A stretch of 64,000 nt of DNA, taken from NCBI RefSeq assembly GCF_023500045.1, contig NZ_JAMCOF010000008.1, positions 7,158-71,157 on the forward strand, given 5' to 3'. Of the stretch, positions 41,939 through 51,202 are shown piece by piece (position 1 is the stretch's first letter; the number at the start of each line of letters is the position of its first letter). A model generated the notes under the pieces. It made no database searches. It was not told where the DNA came from and saw only the letters and a list, made by a program, of their open reading frames with translations. Both the position numbers and the translations under genes were made by a program. The DNA comes from Bartonella bilalgolemi. Its GTDB lineage: Bacteria; Pseudomonadota; Alphaproteobacteria; Rhizobiales; Rhizobiaceae.

Positions 41939-42600
41939 AAACGTTGCTCTCGTAAGCGCTTAATAAAAAATACTAACCACAGACAGAACGCAAAAACTAT
42001 AATCGTTGCTAAAACATGTTGCATAGAATCACGCCCTTCTAACAATTCCGCTAGTCCTGAAACAATACCTATAATAGGAGCAAAAACTTCTGCTTTTAAA
42101 ATTTTTGTTGGTTCTTGCGCTTCTACTGTTTGATAATTAGACGAAACATACGCACTCTTAGCCCATAATCCTGCCTCTGCTGCACGACGGTGTACAAGAC
42201 CTTTTAAACGCTTGCCTCCCGCTTTAGTCCATTTCTGCAATTCAATGGGCACAGATTCATAATCGCCTTTATTAAGCTTCTTAAGCAATGTAGAGTTTTG
42301 AAAAGCCGTTATCCCTATATTATAACAAAAAGAAACAAGAGCTCCAAACTGCTCATCACTTAAGTCGACATAAACCGCTTTTTCAACTGCTTGCTCATAT
42401 TGACGCAAATCGGTCAAAAGAATCGTTTCTGCTTTTCTTTCCGTAATAACCATGCCTTCAAAAACGATTGGCTTACCGGCTTTTTTCGTATGACCATATC
42501 CTATGGTCCAAATGCCAGAAGCATCTCTATAAGCATGGAGCCTTAGTCCTTCCCATTTCTTTAAATAATTGAGACAATTTTTACTGATTTTTCGTGCCAT
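41935..42600 (-). CDS. Phage endolysin (GH24 lysozyme) with C-terminal membrane segment
   Basis: 221 residues. The T4-lysozyme-type triad is visible with correct spacing: Glu17 (KKWEGLRLHAYRD), Asp26 and Thr32 (GIWTIGYGHT). Also seen: LSDEQFGALVSFCYNIG and the C-terminal half of the fold (LVHRRAAEAGLW) to about residue 145. After a linker a hydrophobic segment at about 193-212 (HVLATIIVFAFCLWLVFFIK) and a basic end follow. Enzyme and membrane anchor in one chain is unusual; the end may serve as a holin-like or tethering part. Confidence 0.88.
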   Translation of the reverse strand: MARKISKNCLNYLKKWEGLRLHAYRDASGIWTIGYGHTKKAGKPIVFEGMVITERKAETILLTDLRQYEQAVEKAVYVDLSDEQFGALVSFCYNIGITAFQNSTLLKKLNKGDYESVPIELQKWTKAGGKRLKGLVHRRAAEAGLWAKSAYVSSNYQTVEAQEPTKILKAEVFAPIIGIVSGLAELLEGRDSMQHVLATIIVFAFCLWLVFFIKRLREQRL

Positions 42601-42614
42601 CGTTCAATTCCATT

Positions 42615-44972
42615 CTATAAATATACCTTGATTAATACCGCGCCATCACCACCATCGCCATGAGAAGAAGATGTAACATCTTTTCCGGGAAAATAACCGC
42701 CGCCGCCGCCACACCAGCCTATATTGCGATTACCGCCATTACCACCCTTACCACCCCACATGCTATATCCCCCTTTACCACCATGACCGCCACCACCACC
42801 ACCGCCACCATAAACGCTGTTACCGCCATTACCACCATGGCCATTAGCTGCTCTGCCATCCTTACCATCATTACCACGACCACCTGCAACACCACCGCCA
42901 CCGCCGCCATAAACGCTGTTACCGCCATTACCGCCGTTACCACCCGAACCGCCAGGGCTACTCCAGTCACCAGAGTCATCATGTCCCCCTTTACCACCTT
43001 CACCGCCATAACCGCCATTACCGCCGCAGCCATAAATACTGTCACCACCACGACCACCACGACCACCAATGCCACCGCCGCCACCCTTGCTGTCTTTACC
43101 ACCAGTACAGCCATTACCGCCATTACCACCACGACCACCATCGGATAAAAAATTATCACCACCACGACCGCCATTACCACCAAAGCCTTTACCGCCATAA
43201 ACGCCATTACCGCCATTACCGCCATTACCGCCAAGAAAACCATCACCACCACCACCAAGTTCAGCATTTTCACCGTCAAATCCAGCTGTTTGATGAGGTT
43301 GTAATGAGGCTCCACCAAGAGCTATAATAAATTGACCAACTTTTGTTTCTCTGCCACCATGATCACCATCAGTTCTTCCTCCTCTTCCAATTTTCACTGA
43401 ACTCTCGCCAAGAAACTTTTTCCTTGTTCTTACGTATGTACAACAACCACCAGCACCACCAATGCCACTCTTAAAACGTTCACTTTTCCCAGCATTCCCG
43501 CCACCCCAAGCCCATATTTCAAGCTCTGTCTCATCAGTTGTTCCTTCCGGCCAAGGGATCTCTCCACTTTCTGTCATGAGGATTTCGACAGGTTTGCTCA
43601 TCCCGTTACAACTACAACTCCCACCACCGCTGCTATTGCTGCTATGTGCTTGAATCGAAGCGAGGAGATGAACCGGTGATATAAGCGCATGCTCTGTTTT
43701 GGTGCCATTAATCCAGTCTTGCTGTTCAAAAGCTTGCATGAGATCAACTTTTTCCTGCACCTTATCCGCTGTCACTTTCGCTTTATCAGCTGTCTCTTTC
43801 ACAGTACTGATAGAAGATTGTGCATTTTCGGCTGTACTTTGTGCAGTAGTAGCAATAGCTTGTGCTTCTGAAACATGAACTTCTGCAGTCTTCGCTATAT
43901 TTAATACACTGTCTGCGGCTTCTTTCGCTTCATGAGCTACTTCCTTTGCAGCTATAGCTGTCTTTTGCGCTGTATCTGCCACCTCTTTCACAGTACTGAT
44001 GGCAGACTGCGCATTTTCGGCTGTACTTTGCGCAGTAGTAGCAACAGCTTGTGCTTCTGAAGCATGAACTTCTGCTTTCTCCGCTCTATTGAAAGCGCTC
44101 TCAGCAGTTTCCTTTGCTTCACCTGCAATACTCGCACATCCTTGAGCCGTAGTTTGTGCATCTACAGCTTTAGTTTCTGCATTCTTCGCTATACTTAATG
44201 CGCTCTCCGCATCCTTTTTTGCTTCATGAGCTGTATAAACCCCACATTCTGCTGTCTCTTTAGCATCATGAATGCCTTCTTTAATCGCCTCAATCTCTGC
44301 TATCTGTATGCGCTCTTCAGCCGTTAAGATAAAATGCTTCTCTCCTTCTCGCATATTGTCCATATTAAAAGCATCTTTGGCTACTTTTTTGGGATCATAG
44401 ACCGACTTCGACATCCCAAGAGATTTCGATAACGAAAAGTAATGGATGGTATTTTTCAGATCAACAGGCGAAATAGGATAATTGACCCCCTCATCGCCGG
44501 CATGCCACTTTTCTATCGTGGGACCAAAAGAACTAAGCCACTGCAACTTTAATCTTTCTTCCTCAGACAAAATCTTTTTTGTAGGACCCTCGCTCATATT
44601 TTCCATCGAAAACGCACTGAGCCTTAGATTGTCCGGGTCATAAAGAGAGGCTTTCATATCACCAATCTCTAAAGAGGAGGGTGTGACCCAACCAGCACCG
44701 GATAAAAGCATCTCTTCACCAGGATAACCACTGGCTTCAATATCATAAACTGTGGCTTTATCTTTGTAAGCAAGGGCCCCAATATCTCTCTTGGCAACAG
44801 CATCATCAGCCTTTTTGCCTTGAGCAGCGGTTGCAAAATAGTTTACAGAATAAGCTGCTGCACTGCCTACTGAAACAGGAGCAAGAGCCTTAGTGTCTGA
44901 AAGACCTTCTTTAACTTCTTCTTTGGTTGCTGGATCAAGCGTAAATGTATGCGTATGATAGGGAAGAGGCAT
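42615..44972 (-). CDS. Tail fibre protein with coiled-coil repeats and glycine-rich receptor-binding end
   Basis: From ATG 44972 (AAGGA nine bases upstream) 785 residues; the frame opens 22 codons earlier inside the preceding gene. N-terminal MPLPYHTHTFTLDPATKEEV with a short virion-attachment part, Ala/Thr/Glu-rich heptad-like repeats at about 240-420 (AxTAQSTAENAQSxISTVKE occurs repeatedly) that should form a trimeric coiled coil, a Ser/Gly/Cys break (SSGGGSCSCNG), then a glycine-rich domain of about 200 residues made of GGNGG, GGKGG and GGRGG runs with VYGGxG. Such Gly-rich tips form polyglycine-II bundles in some phage adhesins. It likely sets host-cell binding. Confidence 0.85.
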   Translation of the reverse strand: MPLPYHTHTFTLDPATKEEVKEGLSDTKALAPVSVGSAAAYSVNYFATAAQGKKADDAVAKRDIGALAYKDKATVYDIEASGYPGEEMLLSGAGWVTPSSLEIGDMKASLYDPDNLRLSAFSMENMSEGPTKKILSEEERLKLQWLSSFGPTIEKWHAGDEGVNYPISPVDLKNTIHYFSLSKSLGMSKSVYDPKKVAKDAFNMDNMREGEKHFILTAEERIQIAEIEAIKEGIHDAKETAECGVYTAHEAKKDAESALSIAKNAETKAVDAQTTAQGCASIAGEAKETAESAFNRAEKAEVHASEAQAVATTAQSTAENAQSAISTVKEVADTAQKTAIAAKEVAHEAKEAADSVLNIAKTAEVHVSEAQAIATTAQSTAENAQSSISTVKETADKAKVTADKVQEKVDLMQAFEQQDWINGTKTEHALISPVHLLASIQAHSSNSSGGGSCSCNGMSKPVEILMTESGEIPWPEGTTDETELEIWAWGGGNAGKSERFKSGIGGAGGCCTYVRTRKKFLGESSVKIGRGGRTDGDHGGRETKVGQFIIALGGASLQPHQTAGFDGENAELGGGGDGFLGGNGGNGGNGVYGGKGFGGNGGRGGDNFLSDGGRGGNGGNGCTGGKDSKGGGGGIGGRGGRGGDSIYGCGGNGGYGGEGGKGGHDDSGDWSSPGGSGGNGGNGGNSVYGGGGGGVAGGRGNDGKDGRAANGHGGNGGNSVYGGGGGGGGHGGKGGYSMWGGKGGNGGNRNIGWCGGGGGYFPGKDVTSSSHGDGGDGAVLIKVYL
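42660..43260 (-). repeat. GGN/GGK/GGR codon repeats in tail fibre
   Basis: Irregular 9-bp-based repeats (antisense ACCGCCATT and ACCACCACG) encode stacked GGNGG/GGRGG units. The low-complexity text creates long false open frames on both strands here. Confidence 0.85.
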
Positions 44973-44991
44973 GGCATTCAATTCCTTAAAT

Positions 44992-45246
44992 TCATTTTTG
45001 AGGATGTGTGGAAGGGGAACACTGCAAACGTAACTCATCGATCATTTTTTGCAGGGTTTCCAGGCGTTCGTCTGTTGCTTTTTGCTGCTCCATAAAAGCA
45101 CTTAAAAGATCATGCTGAACATCGTTTTTGATCAGAGCGATGATCTTATTTAATGGTGCATGAACCACTCTATGACTGGCATAAAAAAGAACGCGGATTT
45201 GCTCCGCGTCAGTAATATCATCAATAGCAGATGGATTATTAAACAT
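44992..45246 (-). CDS. Small phage protein, unknown (possible fibre chaperone)
   Basis: 84 residues, mostly helical, with a C-terminal coil-like part (QQKATDERLETLQKMIDELR). It sits between the two tail-fibre genes, with 9 bases from the one upstream and 19 bases before the start of the one downstream. Placement suggests a fibre accessory or chaperone, but the sequence is not recognised. Confidence 0.6.
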   Translation of the reverse strand: MFNNPSAIDDITDAEQIRVLFYASHRVVHAPLNKIIALIKNDVQHDLLSAFMEQQKATDERLETLQKMIDELRLQCSPSTHPQK

Positions 45247-45255
45247 TCAAAAACT

Positions 45256-46236
45256 TCATGATTTTATGGCATAAACAACCGTTGCATTCACAGGACGGGT
45301 TTCTGTCTCACCTGTCGAAGAAAGACTGACCTTATGCGTATGTTCACCAGCAGAATCTGTCGCACTTCTTCTGTAGGTAGTCCTATAAGCTGGATTTCTT
45401 GCACCAACATTAGGCCCTCCTTCCATAATGGAATAATAATCAAAGCCATGTTTATGTCCGCCTGATTTTTCAATAGTGCAAGTGTGGGTATGCGATTTGA
45501 TGCTATCTTTCTGCATTTCAGCAAATGTTCTTTTGTTATCTAAGCCACGACCATCATCAAAGCCACGCAAAAACATTCCTCTAAAATCTGGAACTTTAAA
45601 GGTTTCGTCACCGTCTTTCCCCCATTGATTTCCTATCGCTTTGAATAAGTCTGGATAATCTTTACGCTTATAAACAGCACCATTACAGAGAAGCCAACCA
45701 CTTGGGAGGTCTTGCATAGCAAATGTCGCAATAAAACCAGCAGGAAAGCTTTTTACCTGGGGAGGTGTTTTGGGTGTAGGATTGATTAAATACCAGCCAT
45801 CAAGATCTTTTTTTGAAGAATCCTCACTATAAACGATTTCATAAATACCGCCCGCTTGTAATTCACCCCCTTCTAAGGAAACAACACCAGCATCCGTTGC
45901 TTTATAAACAGGCTTTTCTCCTATGTTATTAACCGTGAGTGTTGTCGGACCAATATTGCTATCACAAGCCTTAAAACGCAGAATAAGATCATTTTTATAC
46001 GTCGTTATTGGAGAAACGGTCGTCAGCATAATGGATGTTGTCTTTTCCTGATCATTCACATTAAAAACCGAATAAAGAGAACCCCCATTATCTGCAAGAT
46101 ATTCCCGCACACGTTGCATCATCGCTCGTGCACTGTCGTTAACAGAACTTGGTGGCTGACCTTCTGCCCAATTAATCAGATCATCTGAGTGTGCATTGGC
46201 ATCAGCTGTAAGCGACCAATCATAAATATCAGACAT
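45256..46236 (-). CDS. Tail collar-domain fibre protein
   Basis: 326 residues. The second half has the phage tail-collar domain: GFIATFAMQDLPSGWLLCNG, YPDLFKAIGNQWG, FKVPDFRGMFLRGFDDGRG, and His-rich turns (SHTHTC, HKHGFD, GEHTHKV) typical of metal-binding fibre ends. The first 150 residues carry SLTADANAHSDDLINWAEGQ and GPTTLTVNNIGEKPV, an attachment part common to fibres of Rhizobiales phages. Overlaps the transglycosylase gene by 8 bases. Confidence 0.9.
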   Translation of the reverse strand: MSDIYDWSLTADANAHSDDLINWAEGQPPSSVNDSARAMMQRVREYLADNGGSLYSVFNVNDQEKTTSIMLTTVSPITTYKNDLILRFKACDSNIGPTTLTVNNIGEKPVYKATDAGVVSLEGGELQAGGIYEIVYSEDSSKKDLDGWYLINPTPKTPPQVKSFPAGFIATFAMQDLPSGWLLCNGAVYKRKDYPDLFKAIGNQWGKDGDETFKVPDFRGMFLRGFDDGRGLDNKRTFAEMQKDSIKSHTHTCTIEKSGGHKHGFDYYSIMEGGPNVGARNPAYRTTYRRSATDSAGEHTHKVSLSSTGETETRPVNATVVYAIKS

Positions 46237-47053
46237 AAGATGCCGTTCCTCTCTTTAATAATTCTTCTCGTAAGCGTTTGTCTCTTTGCTGGCCAGAGAA
46301 AGCAGCAGGCTGCCGCCTTGAGGGATCAATTAACGGCGTTAAATCTATAGGAGGACGGCTGCCAAACTGTGCCCCTCCTGTCATGCTTGGGTGCTGCTGT
46401 GCGTGCTGCTCTTCCTTATTGTATAGCTCTGCACTCTGTTTCATTAAGTCAGCGAGTTTCATTAAACCGTTTTTAAAAGAAGGTGTGTTCTTCATCAGGG
46501 ATTGATCACCCTCAATCGCTTTTTGAAACCTCTCAATTCCTTGTGAAGCTCTTTCTTGTTGTGAGTGTGTCATCATATTTGGACCAGCACCCGTTTTGTT
46601 ATAAAGCTGATAAACATGATTCATAAAATCACTTGCCGTGTTTTTCATCTGTCCACCATTCAATGTTACCGCCTGCTGGCCTAAGAGCTGACTTGCGGGA
46701 AGCATGGGATTTTTGATCAACCTGGCGGCCCCTGCTGGACCTTGTTGATGGGCTAAATAAAGCTCTGCCTCGGAAGGAACTCTCCCCAAAGCCGTTTGCA
46801 AATAACGCGTATTATCCTTCGTCAATCGCGCCATAGCATCCGTTGCTTCAAAGGGATCAAACTTATTCTTTAAGCGATACTGCTCGGCTGTTGAATCTAA
46901 AAATTGATACAATCCTCCTGCACTACTGTTCTTATTTTGTGCAGTGGGGTTACCGTTACTTTCTATCATGGCTACCCGCTGAAGAAAGCTTTCCGGTAAA
47001 CCATACTTCTGCGCTGCCTGAGAAATGGCATGCTTAACATGAGGAGGAATCAT
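46229..47053 (-). CDS. Virion lytic transglycosylase
   Basis: 274 residues. An SLT-type domain at the N-terminus: ISQAAQKYGLPESFLQRVAMIESNGNP with the catalytic Glu28 in ESNG, SAGGLYQFLDSTAEQY, and LYLAHQQGPAGAARL. The rest is helical and Gln-rich. Being inside the structural block, it probably travels in the particle and opens peptidoglycan for DNA entry, separate from the endolysin used for release. Start overlaps the next upstream gene (ATGA). Confidence 0.87.
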   Translation of the reverse strand: MIPPHVKHAISQAAQKYGLPESFLQRVAMIESNGNPTAQNKNSSAGGLYQFLDSTAEQYRLKNKFDPFEATDAMARLTKDNTRYLQTALGRVPSEAELYLAHQQGPAGAARLIKNPMLPASQLLGQQAVTLNGGQMKNTASDFMNHVYQLYNKTGAGPNMMTHSQQERASQGIERFQKAIEGDQSLMKNTPSFKNGLMKLADLMKQSAELYNKEEQHAQQHPSMTGGAQFGSRPPIDLTPLIDPSRRQPAAFSGQQRDKRLREELLKRGTASYV

Positions 47054-49416
47054 TCATTTGCAATCCTTCTAACAGCAGTACCATTCAAAAGAAGACCAAT
47101 AAGACTGACAAATTTTGCATAATCTTCCTTCCTTATTAAGCGTTTCTTTTCTGCTTCATGAAACTTCTTAAGAAGTGTAACCGCTTTCTGCCTTGATAAT
47201 CCAATATTTCCCTTCTCACGCGCTGTTATAAGAGCTGCAATATCTCTCTCTGTATCTTTGTGGATCCTTCGCGTTATGCTTGCCCATGGGCCTGTTAAAA
47301 GCTTCATTACTGCCTTCAATGGATTGAGATTCTCTGTATTCTTAGCGCCTTGTTCTACTCTTTCTCCTACTTCTCCTATATGTTTTGGCAGTTGTGCAAA
47401 AAGCTTTGATCTCTCCATCTCTGGTCTCAACATTTTCATCAATTGATCTGCTTTATTCTCACCATAAATATGCTGTAGTTTTTCTTGACCGTTTTGCGTA
47501 CCAAACAAACTCAGTAAACTATTCTCTGGATTATTGGCATTTTTTGATGCGGTCTCTATCTGTTCGCGAACACCTTTTTTAAAGGCATCTTGTTCCAATG
47601 CACCCATGCCTGCAAGCTGACTTTTAATCGTATCCAAATCAATATTCTTCTTGAGCGCTTCTTTCCCTTGACTTAAAGCATCACTGACTTTGTGATTATC
47701 ATAATAAATTTTCCTTGCTTGAGCATACTCTGGAGATGCGCTATCTAAAATGCTAAGAAGACGTTGCTTAATCTTTATCAAATCTCGAGCATATCCATTT
47801 TCCCCTTTGAGCTGAGCAGAGTTAATCTTATCATCCAGTGCTTCTTTTGCCTTGATTAAAAGTTGCATATCCGACTGTTGGTGTCCATTTCTTGCGAGAA
47901 CCTTTGAATCCAAATCATTAAGCACTCTTACCAGTGCTTTTTCGGAGGCGTCTTGAAATGCAGGAGTTTTTTGCAAAATCCGTAATTCCTCTTGAGCAGT
48001 CTTAGCAATTGGCATTGCCTTTGCCTTCTCATACAGTGGATCAGCCTTTGCCTTCGCTCGGTTAATAATCTCCTGTTGTAAATCATTTGTATTGACTTTT
48101 GGACCAAGCACCCTTGTTATTCCGTCGTCAATCCGTCGATAAGTTTCATTTTGCCTGGCTCCTAAACGGTTTCTTACAATGGAATAGGCATCATGATCTT
48201 TTTGGGCAGCCTCAAAAGCCCGTGCAGCAAGACCATCATGAAGATCAATGATCATTGAGTCAGGACCACGCCGTTTTAATGTCTGTTCAAGGGTACCCAT
48301 AACATCGTCCCCTAAAGAATGACTTACTTCCTTTAGTGCTTTAGGGCTTATTCCATGGGGCATGGGCTTTGTCACCCCAACCACCTCACCTAAACTACGG
48401 AGTGCAGCAGAAGGCATTTCTTTAACAGAAGGAGGTATAGCTTTTGAGATTCCACCAATGGCAAAAGGCGCCGCTGCTCCTAGCACTCCTCCAACAGCTG
48501 TTGTGCCTAAAGTATTCCAAAAACCTTCACCTTCACCACTGCCCGATATTGCACCATAGATGGCTCCCTTTTTTGCTGCACGTCCCCACCTAAATTTTGC
48601 AGCCTCTTTGCGTGCTGCTGCTTTCCTTGCGGCAAGAGCTGCTGCTTTTGCGGCTGCTTGTCCTGCACCTTCCGCCAAGGCCGATTGAGCAGCTCTTTCT
48701 CCTGCTGCAAGAGCGCTGCTTGTTATTTTTGCTCCTTGATTCCCCACTGCTCTTTCTGCTGCATGCTTTGCAACTCGTTTTGCCCCATCTAATAAAGCTT
48801 TACCAGTGAGTTGTCCTTCCGGAGCTGCTATACGTCTTGCAAGCTTTGCGGCTGCTTGTCCTGTCTTTGCAGCTGCTTGTCCTGTCCCATTTAACAAAGC
48901 TTTACCAGTGAGTTGTCCTGCCTTTGCAGCTGATACAGCTCTCCAAAGAGCAGGGATAGAACGAACAGCTGCACTTGCTCCTGCCGGTATGCGCGCAATA
49001 AGTCCTGGACCGAACATGGACGCTACAGCACCCGCTACATTCCCTGCAAAATAAAAATAAGGATGATCTCTATTGGCTGCTTTTTGATAGTCACGCCATC
49101 TCTTCGCCACTTCATCATATTTTTTGGCTGCTTCCTTATCACCCGCCCAATATTTTACAGGACCTGCTGCTAACGCTCCTGCTACTTCATCATCATAACC
49201 AACAGTTGCTCCATGAACCGCTCCCCACCCAAAAGCACCTGCAACAGTCGGCTTTAACACATCTTTTCCTGTTGCCTCTTTATTCTCTGGAATAGAACCA
49301 TTAAGCCTTTCTTTATTCTTCGAAAAAAGCTCTTGAAGTTGTTCGGGGGTATAGTCACTGATATGCCCAATGACTTTTGTATTTTTACGATGAATAAGAG
49401 GGGGGAGCTCAGCCAT
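47050..49416 (-). CDS. Large internal virion / DNA-ejection-like protein
   Basis: From ATG 49416 (AAGGAG upstream) 788 residues. The N-terminal 350 residues are Ala/Gly-rich with hydrophobic helices and repeated phrases (GQLTGKALLNGTGQAAAKTG, LARRIAAPEGQLTGKALLDG, AKAAALAARKAAARKEAAK); the rest is charged and helical with NRLGARQNETYRRIDDGITR. No enzyme motif seen. Its size, amphipathic repeats and place next to the transglycosylase fit an internal ejection protein of podoviruses, by inference. Starts inside the end of the preceding gene (8-base overlap). Confidence 0.65.
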   Translation of the reverse strand: MAELPPLIHRKNTKVIGHISDYTPEQLQELFSKNKERLNGSIPENKEATGKDVLKPTVAGAFGWGAVHGATVGYDDEVAGALAAGPVKYWAGDKEAAKKYDEVAKRWRDYQKAANRDHPYFYFAGNVAGAVASMFGPGLIARIPAGASAAVRSIPALWRAVSAAKAGQLTGKALLNGTGQAAAKTGQAAAKLARRIAAPEGQLTGKALLDGAKRVAKHAAERAVGNQGAKITSSALAAGERAAQSALAEGAGQAAAKAAALAARKAAARKEAAKFRWGRAAKKGAIYGAISGSGEGEGFWNTLGTTAVGGVLGAAAPFAIGGISKAIPPSVKEMPSAALRSLGEVVGVTKPMPHGISPKALKEVSHSLGDDVMGTLEQTLKRRGPDSMIIDLHDGLAARAFEAAQKDHDAYSIVRNRLGARQNETYRRIDDGITRVLGPKVNTNDLQQEIINRAKAKADPLYEKAKAMPIAKTAQEELRILQKTPAFQDASEKALVRVLNDLDSKVLARNGHQQSDMQLLIKAKEALDDKINSAQLKGENGYARDLIKIKQRLLSILDSASPEYAQARKIYYDNHKVSDALSQGKEALKKNIDLDTIKSQLAGMGALEQDAFKKGVREQIETASKNANNPENSLLSLFGTQNGQEKLQHIYGENKADQLMKMLRPEMERSKLFAQLPKHIGEVGERVEQGAKNTENLNPLKAVMKLLTGPWASITRRIHKDTERDIAALITAREKGNIGLSRQKAVTLLKKFHEAEKKRLIRKEDYAKFVSLIGLLLNGTAVRRIANE

Positions 49417-51202
49417 TGATTTGTTTCTCCTTAATGTGGCCATCACTATCAACAAACATCGTCCCTTCCGGTAATGCTTCGAAATATTTGTTGAATTGAT
49501 TATCGGATTCTTCACTCTTCTCATCATTTTGCTGATCAGGCGTGATCCCATAGGCTTCTTGAACAAGTTCAACTGTTAATGCTTCTTGACCAAAAAGAAG
49601 CATCTTCGTTGCTCTATTCGCTTTACTGTAAGTATCAATAATTGTTTGAAGAGATTTTTTCATTTGCTCTGCTGTAAGATTCGTACCCAATGCTGCAATC
49701 GAATTCTGCAGTGCTTCAAATTCAACATTTGATAAGTTTCCAAAGCCCGATGCTCCATTCGGAGCCAAAGCTTTCATTTTTTGCAATGTATCAATGGCAA
49801 TGTTACTTTTCAGAGTCTTCAATATAGCCGCAAAATCAGCTCCCTCCGACCCTGGCATCATTGAGAGAAGATGACCAATCGTCCCAACGGTCCTTGGATT
49901 TTCATCAAGGATCTTCATTAAATCTTTTGATGTGTTAACAAGCCGTTCTCCACGGGCGATCCCCTCGGCATAGCGTAATAATGCTTCGTTCTTTTCTTTG
50001 ATTAATGTACGTTCTGCAGCACTTCCTGTAATGGGTATGGCGCGTAAACCACTCTGTGTACTTTTATCCTTCACAAGCGTGTAACCAGCTTCAGCAGCAG
50101 ATTTAGAACCCTGCATCCCCTGTACCGGAATAATTTTTCCCGAGCTTGAAACCTGGAAAGGTACATCTTCTGGAAGTCCATACTCTACCTTTTCTTCTGC
50201 TGTAAGCGTTCTATATCCTCCCTCAGGACTTGAAACAGGAATGATTTTCCCCGAGCTTGAAACCTGGAAAGGCACATTCTCCGGAAGTCCATACTCTGCC
50301 TTTTCTTCTGCTGTAAGCGTTCTATACCCTTCCTCAGAATTCAAGGTATTTTCAATCATTTTCTGCGCAAAATCAGGATATTGCAAAAAGGCTTTGGCAT
50401 CTTCCTCGCTATATCCCTTTGAGCGTAAAAATTCTAAAGTTTGCTGACGTTGTGCGCGTTCATGATTTCCCTGTCGCAAAGCAATCCCTGCATTAGAAAA
50501 ACTTTCTTCTGGTGTTTGTCCTTGTGAAAGACCAGAGAAAAAATCCATTAAATGCTCTGAAAACTCCGATTTCTTAAAGCGATCCCAAAAGTTACTCCCC
50601 TTTTCACCTTCATCCTTTGCTGTCCGGCCATTAAAAACATTCTTGTCTTGTAAGGCTCGTTCCTCTGTCAAAGTACGAGAAAATTCTTCATTATTGAGTG
50701 GAGTGTCCTTATTCTGTAAGTCTTCTTGTGTAGGCTTTTTGTTGATCTCAGAAATATAATCCATCACATTTTTATATTGTGCGTGTTCTTCGTTCTCATC
50801 CGCTTTATCAATACTCGAAACAAATGCAGGTTGAGGACTTAATGAGATGCCCTGTTTCGGAAAATTCTGTCTCTCGTCTTCTAGGAGCTTATAATTCGAA
50901 TAATCAGGAAGGGGAGGTGTTTGCTGCTTTAAATCATCCGTTGACATAATCAATGCTGTTGGATTTTTTGTGTTCGATTCCCCGAATACCGTATTAACAC
51001 CTCGGATCAATGCACTAAGATCGGCTTTTTGCGAATGATCAGATTTTTCAGAATCTGTGATAACCGCAGACGATGAATCTGGAAGCGTAGACTTTTTGAG
51101 AAAATACCCTGGCAATTGAGGAATAACCTCATACATCAAAGGACGCAAAATTTTTGGATCCCAAAATTTTGAGAAAGAAAAAGATTCTTTTTTTTGCTCC
51201 AT
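49409..51202 (-). CDS. Phage structural protein with a duplicated 37-residue segment
   Basis: From ATG 51202 (AAAGGG seven bases upstream; TGATG junction with the preceding gene) 597 residues. The N-terminal half is polar and disordered-looking. The middle has two copies of a 37-residue unit beginning YRTLTAEEKAEYGLPENVPF. After it comes a helical domain (LKSNIAIDTLQKMKALAPNG, LTAEQMKKSLQTIIDTYSKA). Similar phrases occur in proteins placed among ejection genes of Rhizobiales podovirus-like prophages; its role as a second internal protein is inferred. Confidence 0.6.
   Translation of the reverse strand: MEQKKESFSFSKFWDPKILRPLMYEVIPQLPGYFLKKSTLPDSSSAVITDSEKSDHSQKADLSALIRGVNTVFGESNTKNPTALIMSTDDLKQQTPPLPDYSNYKLLEDERQNFPKQGISLSPQPAFVSSIDKADENEEHAQYKNVMDYISEINKKPTQEDLQNKDTPLNNEEFSRTLTEERALQDKNVFNGRTAKDEGEKGSNFWDRFKKSEFSEHLMDFFSGLSQGQTPEESFSNAGIALRQGNHERAQRQQTLEFLRSKGYSEEDAKAFLQYPDFAQKMIENTLNSEEGYRTLTAEEKAEYGLPENVPFQVSSSGKIIPVSSPEGGYRTLTAEEKVEYGLPEDVPFQVSSSGKIIPVQGMQGSKSAAEAGYTLVKDKSTQSGLRAIPITGSAAERTLIKEKNEALLRYAEGIARGERLVNTSKDLMKILDENPRTVGTIGHLLSMMPGSEGADFAAILKTLKSNIAIDTLQKMKALAPNGASGFGNLSNVEFEALQNSIAALGTNLTAEQMKKSLQTIIDTYSKANRATKMLLFGQEALTVELVQEAYGITPDQQNDEKSEESDNQFNKYFEALPEGTMFVDSDGHIKEKQING
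50125..50345 (-). repeat. Tandem duplication, 111-bp period
   Basis: The sequence CGAGCTTGAAACCTGGAAAG occurs at 50141 and again at 50252, exactly 111 bp apart, and the whole unit (37 codons) is repeated with a few changes. In frame in the structural gene. Confidence 0.9.

Noticed and set aside
42660..43148. Plus-strand open frame of 162 codons rich in Thr/Ala/Ile
   Set aside because: It is the antisense of the glycine-rich repeats of the tail fibre; low complexity keeps all frames open.
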